Below, piece after piece: positions 6,196 to 12,150 of a stretch of DNA of 12,150 nucleotides (positions are counted from its first letter, which is position 1; each line of letters opens with the position of its first letter). This DNA comes from Firmicutes bacterium UBA995 (GTDB taxonomy: Bacteria > Bacillota > Sulfobacillia > UBA995). The notes under the pieces are model-generated. The model did no database searches and had not been told where the DNA came from. It saw only the letters and a list, made by a program, of their open reading frames with translations. Where the stretch lies: the NCBI GenBank assembly GCA_002291985.1, contig DBBB01000024.1, forward strand, positions 1 through 12,150, written 5' to 3'. A program made the position numbers and the translations under genes.

Positions 6196-6224
6196 ATTCT
6201 AAGGGGCAGCCGCATCGGCGTCAA
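6196..6224 (-). promoter_or_regulatory. Sigma-A promoter of the ylxM-ffh-rpsP-khpA-rimM-trmD unit
   Basis: TTGACG (6224-6219, five of six consensus bases) is followed after exactly 17 bases by TAGAAT (6201-6196, five of six). It lies in the 99-base gap between glcD and ylxM and reads toward ylxM. The predicted start is near 6189, giving a leader of about 40 bases. This is the best promoter in the window. The rest of the gap (6149-6247) holds only the dyad and the ylxM SD. Confidence 0.8.
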
Positions 6225-6247
6225 GGGATGAATAGCCTCCCCTGCGG

Positions 6248-7651
6248 TCACGGAAGCACCTTGTCCGGGTTCAGCAGGCCCCCGGGGTCAAAAGCTTGCT
6301 TTACCCGGCGCATGAGAGCGAGGGCTTCCGGGTCAAGCGAGGCGGCCAGGGCCTTCCGTTTTAGCCAGCCGATGCCGTGCTCGCTGGCGATCACGCCTCC
6401 CAGGTCTCGGGCCGCCGCGTAAATACGGTCTGTGAGCTGACCTGCGGCCTCGAGCCATCCCGGGCACTGCTCCCGCCGGTGGATGGCCACGTGGATGTTG
6501 CCGTCGGCCGCGTGTCCCCAGTTGGCCAGGGAAAGGCCGGCGCCGGAGGCTGCCCGGTCCGCCCGGTCGAGGAACTCGGGAATGCGGCCGAGAGGCACAG
6601 CGACGTCGAGGAAGTCGGAGTGATGCGACAGTCTCTTCACCGCCTCGAGGATGGCCCGGCGGGCAGCCCACATCCGCTCCTGGGCATGACTGCCCGTGGC
6701 TACCAGTACGTCGCTCGCCCCTTCCTCAAGGCAGATCTCCCCCACCTGCTCCGACTGGGCCAGTACGGCATCGCCATCCTTGCCGTCAAGCTGGATCAAA
6801 AGGTGGGCGGCTGCGTCCAGGAAGGGGACTTCCCGCTCAAGGAAAGTCGCCGCGGCGCGGATTGACGCCTGGTCCATGAACTCCAGGGCGGCCGGCACTA
6901 CCCGTTCCCCGCGGACGATGCGGCCGACGGCCCGAGCAGCAGCGGCCACCTCGGGGAAAGGCGCCAGCAGGTCGACGCGGACCGGGGGCAGCGGCACCAG
7001 GCGCAGGGTGGCCCGGGTGATGACGCCCAGCGTGCCCTCGGAGCCGATCAGGTGATGAGTCAACGAGTAGCCGGTAGTGTTCTTGATGGTCTTGCGTCCA
7101 TGACGGATGGCCTGTCCGCCGGCCAGCACCGCCTCCACGCCGAGGACGTAATGGCGGGTGATGCCGTACTTGGCCGCTCTCGGTCCACCGGCGTTCACGG
7201 CGATGTTCCCTCCGATGCTGCAGCTATCCAGGCTCGCGGGATCGGGAGGGTAGAACAGTCCCCGGGACTCGACGGCCCGGTGCAGGTCCTGCACAATCAC
7301 GCCCGGCTCCACCACTACCGAAAGGTTGGCTTCGTCCACCTCCACGATCCGGTCCATGCGTTCCAGGGAAAGTACCATGCCCCCCCGGACGGGCACCGCT
7401 CCTCCGGCCAGTCCCGTCCCCCGGCCGCGGGGGGTGACGGGCACGCCGGCGGAAGCCGCCTCCTTCAGGACGGACTGTACCTGCTCCAAGCTCGCCGGTT
7501 TGACCACGAGATGGGGGAGATGAAGGGGACAGCTCCCTTCGTCCTTGCCGTAGGGTTCGAGCGCGTCTCGCGAGTTGATGACGTTGCTCTCCCCGAGCAT
7601 CGCTCCGAGACTCTCGGCAAGCCGAACTGCCTTGCCCCCGGGTACGATCAT
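6248..7651 (-). CDS. glcD: GlcD/D-lactate dehydrogenase-type FAD-binding oxidoreductase
   Basis: A flavoprotein of the VAO/PCMH family that oxidises a 2-hydroxy acid (glycolate, D-lactate or a relative) to the 2-oxo acid. The 467-residue product is complete. FAD domain: PRGRGTGLAGG at 74-84, SIGGNIAVNAGGPRAAKYG from 145, GSEGTLGVIT at 203-212. FAD-oxidase C-terminal domain: DVAVPLGRIPEF at 349-360, NWGHAADGNIH at 377-387 with the metal-binding histidines, SEHGIGWLKR at 423-432, and FDPGGLLNPDKVLP at the end. There is no signal peptide, membrane segment or Fe-S cluster motif. The substrate cannot be told from sequence, and no glcF, glcE, lutABC or etfAB partner lies in the window. ATG 7651 overlaps the ftsY stop as ATGA without a clear SD, so it is translationally coupled to ftsY. 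Such a gene is not part of the usual SRP cluster. Confidence 0.92.
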   Translation of the reverse strand: MIVPGGKAVRLAESLGAMLGESNVINSRDALEPYGKDEGSCPLHLPHLVVKPASLEQVQSVLKEAASAGVPVTPRGRGTGLAGGAVPVRGGMVLSLERMDRIVEVDEANLSVVVEPGVIVQDLHRAVESRGLFYPPDPASLDSCSIGGNIAVNAGGPRAAKYGITRHYVLGVEAVLAGGQAIRHGRKTIKNTTGYSLTHHLIGSEGTLGVITRATLRLVPLPPVRVDLLAPFPEVAAAARAVGRIVRGERVVPAALEFMDQASIRAAATFLEREVPFLDAAAHLLIQLDGKDGDAVLAQSEQVGEICLEEGASDVLVATGSHAQERMWAARRAILEAVKRLSHHSDFLDVAVPLGRIPEFLDRADRAASGAGLSLANWGHAADGNIHVAIHRREQCPGWLEAAGQLTDRIYAAARDLGGVIASEHGIGWLKRKALAASLDPEALALMRRVKQAFDPGGLLNPDKVLP

Positions 7652-8538
7652 CGCCCGGGGCCCAGGAGAGCCTGCACGAACTCGCGGGAGTCGAAGAGGA
7701 GGAGATCGTCCATCCCTTCGCCCACGCCCACGAAACGGATCGGCAGCCCCATCCGCCAGCGAACGCTCACGACGATGCCCCCTTTGGCCGTCCCATCCAG
7801 TTTGGTGAGGATGACGCCGGTTACGCCCACCGCCTCCTTGAAGACTCGAGCCTGTTCGATGGCGTTCTGGCCCGTGGTGGCATCGAGCACCAGCAGCACC
7901 TCATGGGGGGCGCCGGGCAGCGCCTTGCCGATTACCCGGCAGATCTTGCCCAGTTCGTCCATGAGTCCGGCCCTGGTATGCAGCCGTCCGGCCGTGTCCA
8001 CCAGCACCAGGTCATTGCCCTTCTTGAGCGCCGCCTGGACGGCATCGAAAGCGACGGCGGCCGGATCGCTGCCCGGCCGGTGCGCCACCACGCGTGCCCC
8101 TACCCGGTCTGCCAGTACTTGCAACTGATCGATGGCCGCCGGACGGAAGGTGTCGGCCGCGGCCAGGACAGAGGTTTTCCCTTCCTTGCCCAGGCGCGCG
8201 GCCAGCTTGGCAAGAGTGGTGGTCTTGCCCGTGCCGTTGACGCCGACCAGGACCAACACCGAGGGAGTGCCTGACAGCCGCAGGCCAGGGGCAGGAGGTT
8301 CGCCCTCCAGCATGTCTACCAGCGCCGTCGCCAGGGAGTCGCGGGCGGACTCACCCCGGGACGGGATGTGTTTCAGCCGCTCGATGAGTTTGCGGGCCGT
8401 CTCCGGTCCGACGTCGGCGAGGATGAGCGATTCCTCAAGATCTCCGAGATCGGGTGAGCCCCGCCCCGTCAAGATCTTGTCGAGCGATGCCGAGAAGGCG
8501 GCGCGCATCCTGGCTAAACCCTGCTCAAGGCGGCTCAA
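7648..8538 (-). CDS. ftsY: Signal recognition particle receptor FtsY
   Basis: FtsY is the membrane-associated GTPase that docks the SRP-ribosome complex by forming a twin heterodimer with Ffh. The 296-residue product is the short form: an N domain (to about 85, LGDLEESLILADVG then PETARKLIERL) directly followed by the G domain with GVNGTGKTT at 99-107, DTFRPAAIDQL at 129-139, DTAGR at 181-185, TKLDGTAKGG at 245-254 and GVGEGMDDL from 271. The acidic A domain of Escherichia coli is absent, as usual in Bacillota. The start is TTG 8538, overlapping the smc stop as TTGA, with GGAGGG eight bases upstream (8547-8552); ATG 8508 is an in-frame alternative that would shorten the N domain. A much longer reading into smc (to 9138) is only an open-frame artefact. 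Confidence 0.97.
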   Translation of the reverse strand: MSRLEQGLARMRAAFSASLDKILTGRGSPDLGDLEESLILADVGPETARKLIERLKHIPSRGESARDSLATALVDMLEGEPPAPGLRLSGTPSVLVLVGVNGTGKTTTLAKLAARLGKEGKTSVLAAADTFRPAAIDQLQVLADRVGARVVAHRPGSDPAAVAFDAVQAALKKGNDLVLVDTAGRLHTRAGLMDELGKICRVIGKALPGAPHEVLLVLDATTGQNAIEQARVFKEAVGVTGVILTKLDGTAKGGIVVSVRWRMGLPIRFVGVGEGMDDLLLFDSREFVQALLGPGR

Positions 8539-11500
8539 GGCTCGCTCCCTCCCGTGCCGGCTTCTGATGCGACCTCGGCGAGTCGGAGGGATACGAGTTG
8601 CGATATGCCGCCTTCCTCCATCATGGTCACGCCGTACAGGGCGTCGGCCGCTTCCATGGTGCTCTTGTTGTGCGTCACGACCAGAAACTGGGTGAGGGCG
8701 CAGTACTGCCGCAGCACGCGGGCGAACTTGACCGAGTTGCCGTCGTCCAGGGCGGCGTCCACCTCGTCCAGCACGCAGCAGGGCACGGGGCGGGCGTCCA
8801 GGAAGGCGAAGAGCAGGGCGATGCCGGTCAGGGCCCGCTCTCCCGCCGAGAGGAGGTTCAAGCTCTGAACGCGCTTGCCCGGGGGCTGGACACGAATGGC
8901 AATGCCGGAAGTGAGGGGTAGCGCCGGCTCCTCCAGCGCCAACTCGCCTCGCCCGCCGTCGAAGAGGTGGCTGAAAATGCGGCTGAACGCCTCGCCGATC
9001 GCCCCAAAGCCCTCCTGAAACCGACGGGCCATGGCCTGATCGATCTCCCCCAGCAGCCGGTCCAGACCCCGCCGGGCCTCCTCGAGATCGGCTTGCTCTG
9101 AAGCGAAAAACTGAATGCGCTCCTCCAGTCGCCTGCACTCCCCCACCGCCCCAAGGCTCACTTCTCCCAGCGCCTCCATCTGTGCGGTCAGCTCGCGCAC
9201 CCGGGCGCGGGCATCCGCCTCCGAACGGCCTCCCAGATCGGTGGAAGGTTGCGCCGGTTGATGATCCCGGGCGAGGTTGCCGTATTCCGCCTCGAGGCGG
9301 GCGGACTTGACCTCGAGTTCGTGAGACCTGCCTTGCAGTGCCTCAAGTCCGCTCCGGAGTTCGCCGATGGCCGCCTCGGCCCCGGAGAGGGAGACGGCCA
9401 GTTCGTCGCGAGCGGCAAGAGCGGACGGCAACTTCTGTCGAAGGTCGTCGAGTTCGGGGACAAGCGCTTCCTTGCGGCCTTGCAGGGCGGCCAGTTCCTG
9501 CCCGGCCTTCTCCTGCCGGACAGCGGCCTGCTCGAGCAACGTGCGCCGAGCTTGAAGTTCGTCCCCGGCCCGGACCAGGGCAGCCCGCATGTCGTCCAGC
9601 GCCTGGCGAGCCGCCCGCTCTCTCTGCTCGGTTGCCGCCAACTCTGCCCGCAATTCCGCCCAGGCATCGGCCTCTTGCTGCAGCCCCGCCCGTTCGTCAC
9701 CGAAAGCGGTTTCGAGTTCTTGAATCTCCGCCTGCAGGCGCCGTGATGCTTCCTCCAGGCGGTTCATCTCGGCGCGACGCGCTTCTTTCACCCCTACAAG
9801 TCGTTTCAGCTCGTGGGAGGAACGGTCGCGGGTGCGGGCGAGGTCGTCTGCCTCGCTCGCCTCGCGCGCGAGTTCTCTCGTCAGACGTTCCCGATCCCGG
9901 ACCAGGGCGGCCAGGGCGGCTTCTTGCCGGCTGAACTCACTGCTCGCCTTCGCCACCTCCGCCGTTTCCCTGGCCAGTGCCTCTTCCCGTAACCCGAGAT
10001 CCGCCGCCGCCCCTTCCGCAGCTTCCCCGGCCTCGGTCACCCGACGGCCGAGTTCCGTCAGCTCCGCGCGACGGCCCCATCGCTGGGCTTCCGTCCCCCC
10101 GCGCAGGGTAATGCCGCCCCCGGGATGGACGATGTCGCCCTCAAGGGTGACGACGGGATGACCGTAACCGACAGCCTCGGCCATGGCTATGGCCGACTCC
10201 AGGTCGGGGGCAAGCCGGACTCCCGCCAGGAGGTGCTCCAGCACCTCGGCCGCCGGCCCCTCGACGTGGACGTCCAGCGTCTTGCCGTCCATCGCGGGCT
10301 TCGGCAGAGTACAGGGGACCGGCACCGGCCAGAGCAGGGCACGTCCGGTCCCGACTCTGCGACCCAGTGCCAGTAGATCCGTCAAGCATCCCCGCTCGAC
10401 CAGGAGGCAGTCGGCCCACTGCTCCACGGCTGCCTGCAACGCCCGTCGCTGTTCGGCAGGCACCTCAACGAAGTCCACCAGCGGCCCCAGTAAGCCGGAG
10501 GGGTTTCGCTCCAGCAGCGCCCGGGCGGCCGGAGATAAGCCGTCCAGAGCCTGATCGAGTTCCGAGAGCGCCTCAAGCCTGGCCCGGGACCTGGCCGCCT
10601 GCCCGTTCAGTTCCAGTACCCTGGCGCGCGCCGCCTCGACCTCGTGGGCCAGTTGGCGTGCCCGCTCGCCGGCAGCCGCGAGTCTCGAAGTGCTCGCAAC
10701 CATCTGCGCCTGGGACTCGGCCTCGCTCCCCTGAACCTCGGCCAGGGCATCGGCGGTGCGGTCGCGGCGCGCGCGCAGGTCAGTTTCACGCCAGGTCGTT
10801 CGCTCGATGCTTGACTCCAGGCCGGCCAGTTCTTGCTCGGACCGATGCGCGAGACGGCGGGCATCGGCAGTCCGCTCGGCCAGGGCGGCCGACTCTCGCC
10901 TGTGCGCCGCCAGGGCCACTTCCCTGGCGCGAAGGAGGGACTCGGCGTCCGTCCGTTTCGCTTGCCGCCTCTTCCGTTCCTCGGACAGGCGCGACAGCTC
11001 CCGCTGAAGCTCGCCGAGGTCACGTTCCCCGTCGGCAACACGCGCCGTCCCCTCTGCCTGCAGGCGCTCACCCTCGAGCAGTTCACGGTTCAACCGGTCG
11101 ACGGCGCCGGCGGATTGCGCCGCCCGTTCCCGGGCCACGAGCCGATCAGCTTCAACGGCCTGCAACTGAGCGGACAGGTGGATCACTGCCTGCTCCACCT
11201 GGGCCGCGCTTCGAGCGCTCGCTTCAAGCTCCCGCCGAAAGGACTGCTGTTGGCCCTGGGCCTGGGCCAGCTGGCGCCGGATGCTCTCGAGGCGCCGGTC
11301 CACCTCCGCTTTCTGCTCGCCGAGCTGGGACCAGCTACGGGTGATCCGGTCCATCCCTCTCGCACGCAAGGCGCCTGCAAGCCCGTCCCGTTCGTCGCGA
11401 AGGGCCAGGTAAGCCCGGGCGGCGGCCGCAGCCTGACGTGATGGCTCGAGTTGCCGCTCGAGTTCGGCCGTGATATCCGACACGCGCGTCATGTTGCGGT

Positions 11501-12053
11501 CGGTGTCTTCCAGCTTGCGCATGGCTTCCTGCTGCTGATGGCGATGGCGGGTTATCGCCACCGCCTCCTCGAACAAGGGCCGTCGCTCCTCGGGCCGGGC
11601 GCGCAGGATCTCCTCAATGCGGTTTTGCTCGAGCATCGCATATCCATCGCGTCCGAGGCCCATGTGAGCCAGCAGATCCTGGACGTCCTTCAGACGAGCG
11701 GGCGCGCGGTTGATGGTATACTCGCCCTCACCGTTGCGGTAGACGCGCCGCGTCAGCGTCACCTCCGAAAACTCCACGGGAAGCCGGCCGTCGCTGTTGT
11801 CGAAGGTCACCTCAACCTCTGCCATTCCCGCCGCCCGACGGCGATCGCTGCCGTGGAAGATCACATCCTCCATGCGCAATCCCCGAAGTTGCCGAACGCT
11901 CTGTTCCCCGAGCGCCCAGCGCAGCGCTTCGGCGAGATTGGACTTGCCCGAACCGTTGGGACCTACTACCGCGGTGACGCCTTCTTCGATCTCCAGCTCG
12001 GTTCGGGCGGCGAAGGACTTGAATCCTTGCAGTTGCAGACGCTTCAGGCGCAA
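8535..12053 (-). CDS. smc: Chromosome partition protein SMC
   Basis: SMC is the ATP-driven DNA-loop-extruding condensin of bacteria, working with ScpA and ScpB (not in this window) to organise and segregate the chromosome. The 1172-residue product has the N-terminal head with Walker A GPNGSGKSN at 31-39 and the R-loop region ALRWALGEQS, a first coiled coil (~165-495), the hinge (~505-660, ending in HPGGGITLRGG), a second coiled coil (to ~1000), and the C-terminal head with signature LSAGE at 1068-1072, Walker B VLDEVDA with D1096 and E1097, and the THNKSTM switch histidine. The signature is LSAGE where LSGGE is usual. I place the start at TTG 12053: GGAGG lies seven bases upstream and the product begins MRLKRL then GFKSF, aligning with Bacillus SMC. 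ATG 12059 lies only one base after the SD, and GTG 12086 has no SD. Confidence 0.97.
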   Translation of the reverse strand: MRLKRLQLQGFKSFAARTELEIEEGVTAVVGPNGSGKSNLAEALRWALGEQSVRQLRGLRMEDVIFHGSDRRRAAGMAEVEVTFDNSDGRLPVEFSEVTLTRRVYRNGEGEYTINRAPARLKDVQDLLAHMGLGRDGYAMLEQNRIEEILRARPEERRPLFEEAVAITRHRHQQQEAMRKLEDTDRNMTRVSDITAELERQLEPSRQAAAAARAYLALRDERDGLAGALRARGMDRITRSWSQLGEQKAEVDRRLESIRRQLAQAQGQQQSFRRELEASARSAAQVEQAVIHLSAQLQAVEADRLVARERAAQSAGAVDRLNRELLEGERLQAEGTARVADGERDLGELQRELSRLSEERKRRQAKRTDAESLLRAREVALAAHRRESAALAERTADARRLAHRSEQELAGLESSIERTTWRETDLRARRDRTADALAEVQGSEAESQAQMVASTSRLAAAGERARQLAHEVEAARARVLELNGQAARSRARLEALSELDQALDGLSPAARALLERNPSGLLGPLVDFVEVPAEQRRALQAAVEQWADCLLVERGCLTDLLALGRRVGTGRALLWPVPVPCTLPKPAMDGKTLDVHVEGPAAEVLEHLLAGVRLAPDLESAIAMAEAVGYGHPVVTLEGDIVHPGGGITLRGGTEAQRWGRRAELTELGRRVTEAGEAAEGAAADLGLREEALARETAEVAKASSEFSRQEAALAALVRDRERLTRELAREASEADDLARTRDRSSHELKRLVGVKEARRAEMNRLEEASRRLQAEIQELETAFGDERAGLQQEADAWAELRAELAATEQRERAARQALDDMRAALVRAGDELQARRTLLEQAAVRQEKAGQELAALQGRKEALVPELDDLRQKLPSALAARDELAVSLSGAEAAIGELRSGLEALQGRSHELEVKSARLEAEYGNLARDHQPAQPSTDLGGRSEADARARVRELTAQMEALGEVSLGAVGECRRLEERIQFFASEQADLEEARRGLDRLLGEIDQAMARRFQEGFGAIGEAFSRIFSHLFDGGRGELALEEPALPLTSGIAIRVQPPGKRVQSLNLLSAGERALTGIALLFAFLDARPVPCCVLDEVDAALDDGNSVKFARVLRQYCALTQFLVVTHNKSTMEAADALYGVTMMEEGGISQLVSLRLAEVASEAGTGGSEP

Positions 12054-12060
12054 GCGCATA

Positions 12061-12065
12061 CCTCC
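12061..12065 (-). promoter_or_regulatory. Shine-Dalgarno site that selects the TTG start of smc
   Basis: GGAGG is seven bases before TTG 12053 but only one base before ATG 12059. Spacing and the canonical N-terminus both favour TTG. Confidence 0.7.
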
Positions 12066-12072
12066 GGGGATC

Positions 12073-12081
12073 ATTCTACCA
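12073..12081 (-). promoter_or_regulatory. Possible extended -10 promoter for smc
   Basis: TGG followed by TAGAAT (12078-12073) fits an extended -10 box, five of six in the hexamer. No acceptable -35 is seen 16-18 bases upstream. A transcript would start near 12066-12065, right at the SD, leaving a leader of about a dozen bases. Weak evidence. Confidence 0.3.
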
Positions 12082-12086
12082 CACAC

Positions 12087-12150
12087 GCGCCGAGCGGCCC
12101 GCGGGTTACGGTATCGCCCGGTCCCGCCTCGGCAAACGAGGAGGCACGCC
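12087..12150. other. Unresolved edge upstream of smc
   Basis: On the minus strand one frame runs open from the edge to TGA at 12073-12071 and another to TAA at 12108-12106. Either could be the tail of an upstream gene (rnc is the usual smc neighbour), but 12-25 residues show no recognisable family motif. A 5-bp hairpin (CCTCG, five-base loop, CGAGG) is present without a U-tract. Nothing can be named here. Confidence 0.3.

Noticed and set aside
6149..6247. Rho-independent terminator after glcD
   Set aside because: No GC-rich stem followed by a T-run on the minus strand; the only stem is the dyad at the ylxM start.
7052..8128. Long plus-strand open frame of 358 codons opposite glcD and ftsY
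   Set aside because: It lies antisense to two clearly recognised genes, its translation resembles no family, and long antisense frames are expected in GC-rich coding DNA.
4381..8538. Ffh and FtsY similarity as a recent internal duplication
   Set aside because: Both are ancient SRP GTPases with distinct motifs and domains; the shared G domain is universal.
10367..11344. Plus-strand open frame of 325 codons opposite smc
   Set aside because: Pro/Arg/Ala-rich shadow of the SMC coiled coil and hinge, with no domain and no convincing SD.
12120..12150. Hairpin at the right edge as a terminator of the gene upstream of smc
   Set aside because: A short 5-bp stem without a U-tract, and the upstream gene is not identifiable.
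1..12150. Mobile elements, CRISPR arrays, tRNA or rRNA genes
   Set aside because: No direct-repeat arrays, transposase motifs, terminal repeats or RNA-gene signatures were seen, and coding density leaves no room for them.

Overview
The window is a chromosomal housekeeping segment from a GC-rich Bacillota (Firmicutes), most likely a Clostridia-like or deep-branching thermophile-type lineage. The basis is gene order: smc - ftsY - ylxM - ffh - rpsP - khpA - rimM - trmD - rplS - lepB - rbgA - rnhB is the classical Bacillota SRP/ribosome-maturation cluster. YlxM, KhpA and RbgA are typical of that phylum, FtsY lacks the long acidic A domain of Proteobacteria, and the Shine-Dalgarno (SD) sites are strong GGAGGTG types. 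The genus cannot be fixed from sequence alone. All thirteen recognised genes lie on the minus strand, so transcription runs from high to low coordinates; nothing convincing is coded on the plus strand.

Layout in transcription order: a 64-base unresolved edge (12087-12150); smc and ftsY (12053-7648); an inserted glcD-type FAD oxidoreductase (7651-6248); a 99-base gap with a near-consensus promoter and a perfect 7-bp-arm dyad over the predicted start of transcription; ylxM, ffh, rpsP, khpA, rimM and trmD (6148-2492); a second promoter with a perfect extended -10 in the 56-base gap before rplS; then rplS, lepB, rbgA and rnhB, the last cut off by the left window edge. Coding density is very high and no stretch over 100 bases lacks a gene.

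The genes work together in two themes. Ffh (SRP GTPase), FtsY (SRP receptor), YlxM (SRP-associated) and LepB (signal peptidase) form the co-translational export route. bS16, bL19, RimM, TrmD, KhpA and RbgA build or tune the ribosome and tRNA. SMC (chromosome condensation) and RNase HII (RNA-DNA hybrid repair) are the usual cluster companions.

Starts were reassigned from SD spacing and family N-termini. Five gene junctions are four-base overlaps of the form NTGA (TTGA, ATGA, ATGA, CTGA, TTGA), one of which implies a rare CTG start for rimM. Only three of thirteen genes start with ATG. Points worth a second look: the glcD insertion, the dyad operator candidate at the ylxM promoter, the probable CTG start of rimM, an RbgA lacking its proposed catalytic histidine, and a hairpin that forms only in read-through mRNA ahead of rplS. 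I see no wholly new multi-gene system; this is mainly an ordinary conserved region with several unusual details.
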